Origin: Epiperipatus broadwayi
Lineage: Eukaryota; Onychophora; Udeonychophora; Euonychophora; Peripatidae
NCBI GenBank assembly: GCA_028023455.1
Contig: JAQFVV010012531.1
Location: 1,676,001-1,740,000, forward strand
Length of the DNA: 64,000 bases
Direction of reading: 5' to 3'
This document shows, in pieces, positions 47,400-60,769 of the stretch (positions are counted from its first letter, which is position 1; each line of letters begins with the position of its first letter). Position numbers and translations under genes: made by a program. Below the pieces are notes generated by a model. It had not been told where the DNA came from and did no database searches. It was given only the letters and a program-made list of their open reading frames with translations.

Positions 47400-49440
47400 G
47401 TGTGCGGTATTTCTTAATTTAACTTGCATGCAATATTTGCTAATTTATTTACTTACTAGGTTTTATTATTTTTTTAAAAAATATGTGTTCATTCAAAATT
47501 AAATAAAAATTATTAATTAAGTAAATCTTAATTACTGTTAAAATAATAATCTAGATGTTATAATTCATATTTGATAAACACAAAGATCTTAGGGATATTT
47601 TATCTATCTATATATATTTTATTTAACAAATTTATTGAGGGAACTTCAAATTTTTATGACCACCATACTATAGTATATATTTTGACTATTTAGTTTGAAC
47701 AAAGAAATATTTGGAGCAAAGAAATATTCAAATGCTCTATCTGAATTAAATATATTTACAGATTTTACATGATTTTGTATATAGTAAAAGTTTCTAATAT
47801 TAACTAATATACAATAAAAGGAATATAATATTAACTATTATGAAGGATAGTTTGTAGAATAAAATTTTGGAAGGCATTATTTACATGCACTTCTGTTAAA
47901 TGTTTTATATTTACAGCTTTTTAAAAAAAAATTATTCATATTTAGAAAATATGAATTTTAAAAAAGTATTGACAATTTAAAGCAGAGTTATCAATTATTT
48001 TGAGTTTTTACAGGTATAAAATTAAAAAACATATATATGTCAGGAAAATGTGACTCAATCTTTACTTTATTATGCTAATTAATGCATAAAAAGTTAATCC
48101 TATTTATAAGACTGCTAATAATAGTTTAATCATAAGATTAGTTGCTTGGGAAATTATGAGTCATTCAAAAACCTCAAAAAGCAAGTGAAGCACAACAATT
48201 CCATTCAATTGACTCAATTTTTTTTTTTAATTTACATTACTCAGTTGAGAATTTATTCTGGAATCTAACAATCTGTTACTCTACTTCTTAATCGTCTAAT
48301 TTTCTGGTGTATATCAGTAAATTTTTGTGTAATTTTTGTGAAGTGGTTTTTCAGTATTTATATCTTATTTAGTTAGTATGTTAATATGTTTGTTTAAAAA
48401 AACATGTACTGTCTACTATATTTCTAAATCTATATTTGCTCAGAAAAAAAAAATTACAGATATAAAAAAATCTTAATGTTATATGTGATAGTTAATGGCA
48501 TAATTGCAAAATATCTCTTTCAAATTATGTAGAAAAATAAGAATATATATATATAAATAGAAGCATTAAAAAATACTATTTTATTTATTAGAAAAATAAT
48601 TATCATTTTGAAGTAAACTAAAAACTTATCTTTTTAGCTTCCCTATAGTAGTCTCTAATGGTTATCATTTTGCATTTAATTTAAATAAATGATGCATGCC
48701 AAAATTTATCTTTATTTTATTATTGAGATGCAATTTTTTTTTGTCTGGCTGTAGTTTCTATCCAGTGACAAAATCTGAAAGTATAGTGGTTTGTGCAGAA
48801 AAATGGCATTTAATTGTAAATAAAAACAATGGTTTATTACTACCATTTGGTGAAATCTCATGGCAGCTAGGAAAAGATTTTTAATAATTAAATCAGCACA
48901 GGTACATGTATTAAATATTTTGAAATATAAGTATACACATTAATTTTTGTTTTTCAGATTTTAAAAATAAACATTTGTTAACAGCACAACTTATTTTTCA
49001 TATAAAACATTTGTTGTAGATAGAGAAGCAAAAGAAGAAAAAAAAGTTATAATTATTCAATAATAGGATTTTTGTTTGTTTATGGTTTTTGTTTATTGTT
49101 TAAACTTTAAACAACTTCATGAGATAAATAAGTAGAATTCTTTTCATACAGATAACATAGGTTTTAAAAATTACACATGTTTAATCTCAAGAATAACAAA
49201 ATAAATCAATATTGTCTCTTCATTTACTAAATATACAGCAAATTTATCAAATGAAATTAAATATTTATTTAGAATGCTATTTCCTAATCAAAGAAAGTGA
49301 GTATATATGCAAGTTATAGAAATTTTACTAGGAAGTTATTTATAAATATTTATTTTTTTATTATGTAAATATAATATTATCAACATATATTTGATTTGAT
49401 TAGGTAACACATCTAACTTTAAATATATTAATAAACTTTT
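47400..49440. other. Gene-less stretch
   Basis: AT-rich, with TATATA runs at 48545 and elsewhere. The 62-codon frame at 48696-48884 shows no domain. No feature supported. Confidence 0.35.
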
Positions 49441-49454
49441 ATGTTAATGATCAA

Positions 49455-49530
49455 CTGGTTAGTTGCTTACAGATCATGTGATATGAAAATACCAGAAGCA
49501 ATAGATTGATTTTTGATCTAAGAACTTTTT
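49455..49530 (+). repeat. SINE-like fragment
   Basis: ACTGGTTAGTTGCTTACAGA resembles a tRNA box A. AAATACCAGAAGCAATAGAT, downstream, is shared with fragments at 43398 and, inverted, at 40840 and 55280. Diverged. Confidence 0.35.
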
Positions 49531-49729
49531 TGTTTGTGATTTGTTTTTTAATGGTGAAATGGTTGATTCAGGAAGTGACAGATTTTGGATAGCTTGATGA
49601 TGATGATGATGATAGCAACAACAACAACTTATTTCTTTAATTGAATGGTATTATTGTGCTTAACCTATAACTTGAATTCTCAAATGTCATTATTTTCCAA
49701 GTAAATGACTAAATAATTATTTTTTTTCT

Positions 49730-49800
49730 TCTTGGATTGTTTTGTCTATAGAGCATGAGATTCTTAATCTCAGACTCCTGAGTTTGTGTTGCCCTATGCA
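49730..49800 (+). repeat. tRNA-Lys-derived SINE head or pseudo-tRNA
   Basis: TATAGAGCATGAGATTCTTA followed by ATCTCAGACTCCTGAGTTTG reproduces the D-stem end, the anticodon stem-loop (stem TGAGA/TCTCA, loop with anticodon CTT) and variable loop of a eukaryotic tRNA-Lys. The T-arm and acceptor stem have decayed, so it is not a functional tRNA. A second tRNA-like piece (GATAGAGAATTAGATTC) begins at about 49815. Confidence 0.55.
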
Positions 49801-51554
49801 ATTTAGTTTATTGATAGAGAATTAGATTCTATATTTAAAGGTTTCATATCAAGGATCAATCTCATTTCTGATGCTCAGATATCACGATTTCCTAAATGAT
49901 TAATTATTTAATTTTGTTAACTTTTTAAATTATTTAAATTCTTAAATAATTTTTAACACTGACTAAAAATAATATGATTGATCAATAGGTGGTTATGCAT
50001 GATAAATTTAAGAGTAGATAATAACTCTTTAATGAAGTCAGAACATTTCATATTTAAATCATAATTAGAAAGGACATTAATGGCAAATAATATACTACAA
50101 CTGATAATACTTATTGTCCTTTATATTTTGCCACTTCTTGTCACTTTCCACTGCTTTACCATCATATGGAGCCTGTATTTTAAAATAATAAAGTTATTAA
50201 ATTGATGATTAATGTATGATGCTTAAAAATAAGAAAATAGGAAACTGGAGTAATATTAGTGTTGGGAAGTATCTGCAAAATTGTGATGTTTTATTAAAAA
50301 TAAATCATAGATTCACCATACATAAGACTATGACATCTACCTCATTAATAATGAAAACTTATTACAAGAAAATTTTAAATTTTCAGTAATTTGATTAATA
50401 TAGATTAATATGAAATCTTCATTTAACCAATAATAGCTAGCTATTTATTTACCAATAAGTAATTGGTGGATGACTAGGTTTGATATAGAATGGTTACCTA
50501 GAGGGGGAAAATCCCGTTTTTTTGGAAAGCTAAACAAAATTCCAAGTTTAATCTAAATTTGAATCCCTCATCAGATGGACCAATACATACATTCTTAGTT
50601 TTAAAAAATGTTAAATTTCAATTTGACATTAAGAGAAAAATACAATGATCTTTCTATATTCACAATCTTACCGTCCATGGTTTGAAAAAATATTAAATGT
50701 TAGAAATTTGTAAATTTGAATTGATAAAATTTGCGTGTCATTTATATGAGCACCATTATGAATCATGTTAAGCAGGCTTTTTTTTTTTTTTGTTTATGCA
50801 TACAGTCCAATCAGTCGTGATTATTGTTTTTCATAATTGCATTCATCTATGTTTTTAGTAACTGTTTGTGCTGATTTAAAATTAAATTGTATTGTATATA
50901 TGCTAAACATGTATACTATAAAATGTTTGCTATTATCAATGGCTTCATGTATCCACGGTAAGTAGTAAGCCATAATTGAAATGGAAGGGTGGAAGTGGGG
51001 GTACTGAATATAATAGTTTTTCCCCTGTAAAGTTTTTCCAAAATCTCGCTGTGGATCTTATGTTAAGAATGTTTGAGTTATGTCAGTTAAAATGTGTAAA
51101 CATAGTTGAAAGGTGTAGTTTTACCTTTAAATGAAATTATCGAAAAGCAATTAATCTTAATACTTAATTTTTTTTATAAATAAATATTTACTTCGTGATA
51201 CATATTTTTTATAATAACTATTTTTTTACGTCTTGGAGTTCTGAAATTCCTAATTTGTCAAACAATTTATATTTGTTTTATTTATTTATAACTGATTGCA
51301 GTTGTTTTATCTCTGCATCAAAATATAAATAATGTTACCATGAAGCATAAGCAGTTTCTCTGTTGAATAAACGTATCCTCTAGAGGCAACAGTAGAAAAC
51401 TTTGTTTTGCTAAAAAAAAAAATCAATTTTATAAAAATAAATGTTTTTGTTTTATTACTATTTATAAAAGGTAAATTTATTTGTAGTATGTCAAACGTAA
51501 AGCAAATTTTATCATTAATCTTCAAACATTAACATTTATGGTAAAAATATATAT

Positions 51555-51850
51555 ATATGTGTTTTTATGTATAGGGTGGACTTAAAAACTTCCACCATTA
51601 TTAAATTTTAGTAGTTCAAGTAATAAAAAATGTTAGAATTATTGTAATAACTGTGTTTAACTTCTATTTTTAAAAAGATTTATTTTTAACGCAAGTTTTT
51701 TAATTATCATGCTTCGATATGATTACCATCTTTGTTGGTAGAAGACATCTTTTATCAGCTGATTCTTAATGTAAACTATACTAATGTTGCTTAAATTGCA
51801 TTTTCTATTTTCATCTTGAGTTCTTCCAAAGAATGAGTTTTGAAGATTAG
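51555..51850 (-). mobile_element. mariner-like transposon, 3' end relic
   Basis: On the minus strand the end of a mariner-type transposase is readable: TLEELKMKIENAI near 51835-51798, and after decayed sequence a NGxHIEx-like end (KDGNHIEA) near 51735-51712. About 110 bp further is a terminal-repeat-like sequence (GGAAGTTTTTAAGTCCACCC, 51573-51592 on +). The order and spacing fit the 3' end of a mariner/Tc-type element. No upstream catalytic DDD/DDE blocks were identified. Confidence 0.5.
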
Positions 51851-52039
51851 TCAGGTGTTTGACATAATCCATGCATAACATACACACACACACATTTAAT
51901 TTTTATAGTTTTCATCTATGAACATATAAATGTAGCTGAAGAATAGTCAAACTTATAATGATAAAAATTATTGTAACCTTTTAAAATTTAATCTTTTGTA
52001 TAATTTTTATTTATTTATTTAACTGCCCTCCAGTAATTT

Positions 52040-52108
52040 AAAGCCTTAGCAAAGTGTCAGTCTCTGGAACATATGTTCATGGGATCATCGAATCTCATTC
52101 TGGCACTA
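52040..52108 (+). repeat. tRNA-derived SINE fragment
   Basis: CCTTAGCAAAGTGTCAGTCT (box-A-like), then CATGGGATCATCGAATCTCA (box-B-like) at tRNA-like spacing. Diverged single fragment. Confidence 0.4.
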
Positions 52109-52109
52109 A

Positions 52110-54690
52110 ATCTATTTAATTATTTATTTGTTTAAATTAAACTATTAGAATTTAAAACTGGAATAGGAAATGTAATCTGTATTCACAGCTATAAGTGGTC
52201 ATGCTGATGCTAATTTGTATAAACTATTTTGAATTTATCTAAGTTTTCTTTTATTAGTGGGCACCCCTATTTATTGTATTTGGTAAGCAATTTGGATACT
52301 GTCTGTTTGTTGGAAAAAGTGAGGGTACCAGATGATTGGGTTGCATAAAGTGTCAAAAGGTTTACTATAACCCCATATATTATAAAATGATTTTATGTTA
52401 CAGCAGATCAAATTCAGCTGTTTTAATACTTCTTCAGCAGTTGAGAATTTCTATGCAAACTTAAAAGTTTTTTTCATGATGTTAAATACTTTTTTTTTTA
52501 TATATATTCTTCTTTGACACTTTTTCATAAGGCTTTTTTATTATATTTAAAAGTTTAACTGACTAGCTGACTTCTTTAGAGCTATTTATTTTTCAGAAGA
52601 CTACTACTAAATGGACAAAATTGTTAGATATAAAAAGCATTTATAAAAGTGCAGAGAAGTAAATTTTTAATTTTTTTTCCATATATTTGAAACTATGTAT
52701 TCATCCAATAATTATTGGTAAAAGTACATATAATTTAGTTAGTGGATAAAACAAGAGGGAAAGACATAAAAAGCTTCACCAATTGATGATAGATTAACCT
52801 GGAATCTTTTTTTTTTTCACTGTCTTTCCATGAAAAGCTAATTAAGAGATTTTTGTGTTACAGTGAGATGTTTAAAGCTGTTTTGCATTTGATCGGCGCT
52901 GCTGGATTGCATAGGATGATGTTTCATCCATATGGATGTTATCACTTTGACCCTGTTGACTTATTTCAAAGAAAATAATAAATTTGGAATTATAGATTCT
53001 ACCCAATAGTTAGATTTCATTTTTTGATTAATTAGTGCTTTGATAGATTGTCCAATACCTTGAAATAATATTAAGTTTGCATATCTAACTGAAGAACTTC
53101 ATATCATAATGATTAAATATATTTATCTATTTTGCCTATGGATGGAAATTTTTTTCTAATTGAGATTTCCAAAAGTTTAGGATTTTTTAAAATTCAGTTC
53201 ATAATCAGCATAGCTAACCCTTTGACATTGGTCAGTTAATGAGTAGTTGGAAGATAAAGGTTTCGGAATTATTAGAGTTTGGTATATGATGACTAAAACA
53301 AACATGATATGATGCAATCTTCAGTCAAAAATAGAACGTATCATATATCTGTTTATTCTACTTTAATGCTACCATTTATTTGCAAGCTTGAGGCAATTAA
53401 TAGACCCTTGATTGTATTGCTTATTAAATCTTTATATAATGCTATGCTATCAATATTCCAAACTAGTTTCTGACTTATTGGCTTCCTCAGCAAATAGTTT
53501 TTATCTTTATCTAGTGTTGTTGGATTATTTTGGACATAATGCATTTTTCATCCAGTATAAACTATCAGTTGAAATTTGAAAACTTCTTAACATTTGAATT
53601 TAAGCCAAATTTGTTTGCAAATTATATAAATTTGATGACAGTTTGGTAACTATGTTTTTTTGGTGTCTTCAGTTTTGTAATAACTGTAAGCATCATTTAT
53701 TCTTTGACTAGAAAAATAACATCAACTATAGTCACATAACCTCATGTGTAAATTGTGATCATTTGATATTTTTGCTATTCACCAATAATTTTTATTTTAA
53801 TCATACTTTTCAATTTGAAGCTTTTTTTATTTGTTACTTACTGAAATGTATTTGTAATGCTAGCTTTAAATTCATTCCAAATTGTAAACAGAATCAATGA
53901 TACTAGATTCAATCTGATATTCAAAAGGTTAATTGGATGAAATTTAATTAGTGAATGAAAGTTAATACAATAATTTACAATATTAAGGAAAAAAGAAAGA
54001 TAAATATAATATAAAAAGAATTGGAAAATTATCTAATGATTAATTATCAGAAATGATGTATTAAGCTTTTATCCAGAAAATTTTACCTTCCAAGTGTAGT
54101 TTTCTTCATCCCACTAGTGATCTATCCATTGTCGGTTTAAGTAATACTACAATATCCCTATTCCCAAATCTATTTCTGGATTTTTCCTTTATCATGAGAA
54201 TTAGGGTTCATGTCTGGAATTAATGAACTTATGCATTTAACAGCCACCATTCAAATCTTTATACTTTCAAGCTAATAGCTTGAAAATCCTAGCTAACTTG
54301 TTTGTATAGTTATATAGGTTTGAATTAGGCTAGTTTTCATATAAACTTTAAGTACCTATTTTACATTAGTTGTAGCCTTCTTCTATCTTTTAGCTAGGAA
54401 AATTAATAAAGTCATCTAAATGCATAAATGCCAGTTTGAATTCTAGTCTTTACTGATGAAGGCAAAAGCCAGGCACTAATTTAGGGATGGCAATATTATA
54501 ATACCATACTATTTGGTATTAATTGGTTACTCTAGCTTACAATAGATGGCTCTTAAAATAGGAGAGGACTGCTTTTGAAAGCATATGAATAAGCATGAAT
54601 AAATAATCTGATATTAACAATGATATCAAATTTTGCTTTTTGAATCTGTTGATTCATTTCTGCACTATATTACATAGTTATTTTTTAAAC
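52110..54690. other. Gene-less stretch, 2.6 kb
   Basis: AT-rich. The block AACTAGTTTCTGACTTATTG at 53461-53480 is a relic of the TTAA-ended MITE core. No exon or RNA gene was supported. Confidence 0.35.
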
Positions 54691-54699
54691 TGAACTCCA

Positions 54700-54865
54700 A
54701 TAGGTTGTAAGAGACCTAGGAAGATTTGTGTGAGATGGATGAATGAGATAAGAATGTTTGTTAAAGTCATTTTGGAAAGAAAAGCTGTAGATCAAGTAAA
54801 TTAATTTGATTTAGAAAGATCTTTCTGAAGTTGATTAATAATGGTTGAAGACAATGAAAAAAAAT
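54700..54865 (+). mobile_element. RTE element, 3'-terminal fragment (decayed)
   Basis: Homologous to the last 160 bp of the RTE element: GTAAGAGACCTAGGAAGA, GTGAGATGGATGAATGAGAT, then the TTGATTAATAATGGTTGAAG end. It is more diverged than the fragment at 41793, and the tail is reduced. Confidence 0.6.
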
Positions 54866-54869
54866 ATCT

Positions 54870-56795
54870 AAGGTAGATGATTGTAATATATAGCTGTTGG
54901 GTTGGTCTAATGTCAGATTTCTATGGTTATATATGTTAGTATGATTGGATTGAAACATTAGATTGTATTTATGTATTGAAATATTTCTATCATGTAATAT
55001 TAAGCATTGAATGTCATTAGAAAAATTTAACTTTATTTAAATTTTTTAAAAGACATTTAATTCTTAATATTAGATGATGGGAATAGTCTAATATATAAAT
55101 GCAAACTAAAATACCATCATCACAAACCTTCAGAAAAACATTAGGCATGGAAACAGTGAAAGTTTAGTGAGTTTTATCGTAAGAAGATTAATTTGCTAGA
55201 AACTGATTTATAGATTTTCCTTATACGATTTAGTACAGCTGCACAGTAGTGAACTAAAGATCCAAAAATTGTAGCTTTGCTTCTTCTGGTTTTCAGATAT
55301 TATGACTTTCTGAATGACAATTATTTGATTATTAATATTTATAGGATTCTGGTTATATTTCCATATATTCATTTACTTAGTCCTTATGTATTCTAGTTTT
55401 AAAATTGAGCGATAAATGTTATCTATTGTATAGCTAAAGTTATAAAAATATATTACTTATGAAAAAGATATAAGATCTATATAAATAATTAGGTTTAAAA
55501 CCATAGGATATTGAAACATTTAGATGATTAATTTTAAAGAATAAAACACTTAAAATTTAGATTTATTTGTCAGTTTTATTTTTTATAATTATGTATATTT
55601 ATATCCAGGAAGCCAAATATTTTTATTTTCATACTCTATATGATATATTATCAGTTGTTCTTCCATTTTTTTAAATATTTATAATGAATATTGCTTGGCT
55701 TATATTTCCAGTGATATGTGTCACCTCTGTTTTTCATATTGTTTCTTTATCATTTTTTCTATGTTTACAAAATTTGACATTGTCTCATTTAGTATGTCAC
55801 AATTTTTTTTTTAATTCATACAATATGCTTTTATTTAAAAGAGACTTTGATTTGTAGGTTGTCAAATGAAAGGTTGTTTTCCAATGATACTATCTTTGGT
55901 CTCAAGTTTTAGGGAATGAGAACTATAAAGTTGATTTTTTTTTTCTTTTTACTAGTGGATTATTTTATAATAGTGCAACCATAATGATTAACAGATTCAA
56001 TCAAGATCATGCAATTATTGTCAATCGCACATTCCAACAAACAATACCATCATCATGCATTACTAGAAAACAGATATCTATATTCATATATATATATATA
56101 TGCATTCATTTGACTTTCGAGAAAACCATTTTATGTTTCATTCAGTAATTCTGATATTTTTTAAAAGAAACAATATGTTGTTGTTGTTTTTGATTGCAAA
56201 CTCAGAAATAAAATCCATTAAATTCACTGTGTTGGTTCATTCATATTGGTGAAAAGTTCATCAATATTTTCAATTACTCTACCATTCACATAACAACAAC
56301 AACAATAAGATATATAATGGGTGCTAAGAATTTATTTGCTCAGATTCTTTATAGCTTTACTAAAGTATCAAAATATTTTCTTTCAGTTTGTAGCAATTTT
56401 TTTTGTTTCTTTACAAAAAGCATGAGAGCTGGTGAATAAATATTCAGAGTTAGCTAATTTTTGAACCATTAATATAGAACCATTGCATTGGTCTTATTAC
56501 TCAATTTCTTTTCAACTCTGCTGTTTGTTGTGAAGTTAAGATTACATCATTAATTTGGAATCTGACTGTGGGCCTAGATTATGGTAGTTTTAGACATATT
56601 TAGACAGTTAAGCAGCAAATGTGAAGTGTGGTGAAAGAAATGTTCTTGCTGAAAAAAAAAGGCCATTGATGAGTAAAATAAAGTAAAAGCAAGAATTTTG
56701 ATTGTATTATTTAGAAGTAAATAGAAAAGATAAATTGAAGTGATAAGATTAAAAATGTGTATGTGCTGAAATTAAAAAAATGTTATTTATTAAAA
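54870..56795. other. Gene-less stretch, 1.9 kb
   Basis: AT-rich with TG/CA and TTG microsatellite traces (56085, 56175). 55210-55330 carries a minus-strand SINE-like patch. No gene. Confidence 0.35.
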
Positions 56796-56799
56796 TAAA

Positions 56800-57012
56800 T
56801 TATGAGATGTGGGACAGGAATTGGATTAGACATAGAGTAGAATGATTTATAAAATAATTTTTGGAGGGCAAGAGAAAAAGAGAAAGACTATGGATAAAAG
56901 AAGTTGAAGAGCTATGAATATTTGAAAAAGGTGAAATGAAACCGGAAGATTGGAGAAGGCTGATAATTTAATCTATAGATTTTGTCTTTTGACAGATAAC
57001 TAATGATGATGA
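56800..57012 (+). mobile_element. RTE-like element, 3'-terminal fragment, diverged
   Basis: Encodes the arrangement found at RTE C-termini: NWIRHRVE, then KRKRERLWIKEVEEL and KPEDWRRLI, followed by an AATGATGATGAA tail at 57001-57012. Wording differs from the other copies, so it may be a related family. Confidence 0.5.
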
Positions 57013-57509
57013 ACAATTAGAATAGTTGGAAATTGAAGTTTGGTATAATTTTACACATGATTGATCACACATATAATATTAAGAAAAATACTGATTTTAT
57101 TGATGGATTTCTTTTTTCTTCTGTTTCATGAAACATAAAATTAAGAACAGATTGCTGATTAGAATGATTTAAAAATAGATTAAAAATCATAACTAAATCT
57201 TTTTAAATCAAAAATTATTAGATTAAATTTTAATATAAATATTTGAAAATCAATATGCACTATTAAAATGCACAGTACAGCTTTTTTTTTTTTTTAATAA
57301 AAAAAAAATATCTGTGTAAATGAATTTTAATAATGTGATTTTAAGTTATATTAAAATCTATACATTTAGAAATTCTATTTACTGTCTGTGGATATTGAAT
57401 TAAAATATAGTGGCTTCTAATATATATTTTGAAGGAAGTAAGTTTTTCAGTTAGATCAAGCCAAACATTTTATTAAAATTTATATCTAAGATTAAAAGAA
57501 AAATAAAAG

Positions 57510-57614
57510 TCATAGTCACGGGATGATTTATTACTAGAAAGGTCATAAAAAGGATGAGCACCAAAATGACAAAGCAGGAGCCATGATCTACCCCCCTACC
57601 ACTGCACTAAAACA
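57510..57614 (-). repeat. tRNA-derived SINE
   Basis: Same family as 43200-43302 by start (TTTTAGTGCAGTGGTAGG on the minus strand), GATCATGGCTCC middle and CCCGTGACTATG end. Confidence 0.45.
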
Positions 57615-57619
57615 GTAAT

Positions 57620-58620
57620 AATTTATAATCTAATAAAGATTGATTAATGGTAATTTATGTATTTTTTGAAAGTCTATTATTGTGATTAAGTGCTGTTATA
57701 ATATTGCACTTGTAAATTAAGCAATTAATAATTCACATAAATAAGTATAAAGTAACTATATGTGAATATTATTGTGGAAGTGAATGACTTGGCCTAATGG
57801 AAAAAATTGTTACTTGTCACAATGCACAACGTGTATACATATTGCACATGAATGGTGAATTATAAAATAAAAAATTAAATTTTGTTATTAATTTTTAATT
57901 ATTTTTTTTTATACAAAGTATAAGTCATAATAATAGAGGATTCTAAAAGTATAAGATTATATGCATGAGTAGAGACAATTAAAGTCTCGTATAAACATTT
58001 CTATATTTGTGATGTTGAGCTATTAGTAGTACTTCACAATAAATATTGAGCAAAAAATTAAAAAAACAGATATTAGTAAAAAAAAAATTTTTTTTCTTCA
58101 TTTAATTCACAATTTATATATAATGTGTGCTATATATTTTTCAATATATATATACAGTATGCACACACAACTTTATATATGTTAAAATATTATTATAGTT
58201 TGCTAATATCCACAAATTTTAATATCTTCATCATGGCTTAGAATCATTACAATTAAAAAAATAGGAAATGCATTGTAAGTTTATAAAATAAATATATTTG
58301 ATCTTGTAATAAAATTAAAGATTATATCTAAGTCTGAAAAAAAATTTTTTTTATAACCTAATAAAGATGATTTGTGTATATATTGAAGATATGTTGTTGT
58401 GAATAAGCACTGGTTAAAAATATAAGTAATTGTAAATTAAAATTTATCTTATTAAAATTTTTGTATGATTGTTAAAGTTTTTTCGTCAAGATACATAATG
58501 AAGAGATGCCACTTTGGTTTTATACCCTTTTATCTAGAATTGTTTTCAAGAATAACATCCAAACAATATTCTTTAATTAAAATTTTATATGATATTCTTT
58601 CAAACGTAAAAAAATATATT
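57620..58620. other. Gene-less stretch
   Basis: AT-rich. A tRNA-box-A-like GACTTGGCCTAATGGAA occurs at 57786-57802, possibly another SINE. Nothing else was supported. Confidence 0.35.
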
Positions 58621-58625
58621 TTAAA

Positions 58626-59049
58626 TTAAACCACTAAATGTCACATGACCACCATTTCTTATGCTTGTTCAAGCTATTAAAACAGGCAAAATTATATAGT
58701 AGTGCCACTCAGTACAAGCCAGAGTAATCAATGAATGCAAGAAGGTTTGTGCATAAAATCCCTATCTAGTACCTACTCATCCAATATCCCCAGACTAGTT
58801 TTTAGCTTGTGGCTTTTATCAGTGAGGAGTCTTGGATCTGAGAGCACTGTACCTAGATCTTAAGATCTGATGCAACCTTCCAGCAGCCATCTTTTATTTC
58901 TATTTAACTACAAAATTATGAGTCTAAAATTGAAAACATATTTTCAATCTGGCTGCTATTGAGTGGCACTACTGCATGGAGAGTTTTGTCTGTTTTAACA
59001 GCTTGAGCAAGCATAAGAAATGGTGATTATGTGAAGTTTAGTGGTTTAA
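58626..59049 (+). repeat. TTAA-ended palindromic MITE, complete copy
   Basis: Both ends are TTAA. Left arm TTAAACCACTAAATGTCACA and right arm ...GAAGTTTAGTGGTTTAA are inverted repeats about 95 bp long, including CACCATTTCTTATGCTTG and TAGTGCCACTCA. The core has the diagnostic block CCCCAGACTAGTTTTTAGCT and GAGGAGTCTTGGATCTGAGA. There is no coding frame. TTAA at both ends suggests piggyBac-type targeting, but the arms do not show the usual piggyBac CCC start, so superfamily is open. Confidence 0.7.
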
Positions 59050-59209
59050 TACCAATCCTGTCTAATAGGATAATGGTGGCTATGGTTATTAAAGAACCAA
59101 AGATACCAAAATATATAGGTACTGAACTGAGTTCAGACCTATATGATTATTTAAGCTAATGAGCTTGGATTGAAAATATAATTTTAATTTTATAGTTTTG
59201 TAGTTGAGA

Positions 59210-59447
59210 TAAAAAGTGGCTGCTGGAGGGTTGCATTAGATCCTTAGATCCTAAGATTTAGGTGCAGCACTCACAGATCCAAGGCTCCTCAACACCACAA
59301 GCTAGAAAATAGTCTGGAGATATTGGATAAGTAGGCACTAGATAGGGATTTTATGCACAAACCTTCTTGCATTCATTGATTACTCTGGCTTGCACTGAGT
59401 GGCACTATTGAATGGAAAGTTTTGTTTGTTTTAACATTTTAAATTAC
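59210..59447 (-). repeat. TTAA-ended MITE, partial inverted copy
   Basis: The reverse complement matches 58690-58900 (GTGCATAAAATCCCTATCTA, AATATCTCCAGACTATTTTC). It lies in inverted orientation 160 bp from the complete copy and is missing the outermost arm. Confidence 0.7.
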
Positions 59448-59449
59448 AT

Positions 59450-60760
59450 AATTTTTTATTAATAAGTTTAGTTTTTGCAATTATTTTAAGAATTTTTTAT
59501 TATTTCTATACAATGGAAATGAAGATAATTATTTCCCACTGGATATCAAAAATAATGAAAGAGAATGGTACCTTTTCCTCTTTCATTGTTTTTGAATTCA
59601 ATGGGAGGTAGTTACTTTTGTTTCAATTACAGATAAAAAAGTTATTATTTATTATTATATTTCTATACAATGTACATCTAAATTTTATACATCATTGTTA
59701 GTGAAATGAAAGGAAAAGATAAAATATAGTAGTTTCATTATCTTTGAAAAATAATACCACTGCCATTAGTAGTCAAAACTACACCATATTTCAATTATCT
59801 TTGTTTTATGGTGGAATACATTGACACTTACATGACTAGCTCAGGTTAACATTGGCTCTTTCTTCTCTATCTGAGAATAGCTGGATATGGTTTACTAATT
59901 TGTTACTGGATATCAAATTAGGTTGAAGGTACTCCATGTATCAAGAATAAAATTGTAAGCTAGCTTAGAAATTCTCAACTGGTGTAAAAAATTTCAAATT
60001 CCACTTAGATTCAAAACCTCATTGTTAGCTTGCAGACAGAGTTACTAATTACTGTACCATTAGATCTATTTTATAATATACATTTTTTAGTATAAAAATA
60101 ATTTTATAACTATCTTATGACCATTATTAGGAAAAACAGTCCCCTATAAGTAATGAATAAAATGACAGGATTTCAATTTCTGATTGGCATGACCAGACTC
60201 TAATTAAAGTAAGTAAATAGATGATCTCATTAAATTTTAATATTTACATTTATAAAGTTCATGAAAAATTTCTGTTATATATATATAACCCAGCTTAATA
60301 TTATACTAAAAAATATAATCAAAATAGAATTAATTAACAATAACAAAAATACTAGCAAAATCAAAATTTCAGACAAATAGACCTTCTTTAATAAAAACTG
60401 CAATCAATATATATATACACACATATATATATAAATTACCCACAATTCACTCTTAACATTAATGGAACTTCTCATAAAATTGATGGCTTCAGATTTAAAA
60501 TGATTAATTAAAAGATTGCCATTGCTCCTTCTTTTGATTTCATTATGTTAATAAAAGATACTCTTTACATTACTTGATATTATTTTGTGATCATTATTCT
60601 GTTTTTGAATATACAAAGCCAGGGGGAGGATAGAGCAAAATAAGTCTTTATGGAAGAGTTGAAATTCATAAAAATAGAGTTAAGAAGATCAACTTTTATA
60701 CATTTGTGAATGTAATACTAATCATAAAATATTATCCAATAATGCAATAGTTATCTTTTA
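59450..60760. other. Gene-less stretch
   Basis: AT-rich. 59515-59620 contains a loose inverted repeat around GATAATTATTTCCCACTGG and GGGAGGTAGTTACTTTTG. No gene was supported. Confidence 0.35.
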
Positions 60761-60769
60761 TGAACATAG

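Noticed and set aside
49596-49612. (TGA)n as an RTE tail
   Set aside because: The preceding 100 bp do not resemble any RTE 3' end; more likely a plain microsatellite.
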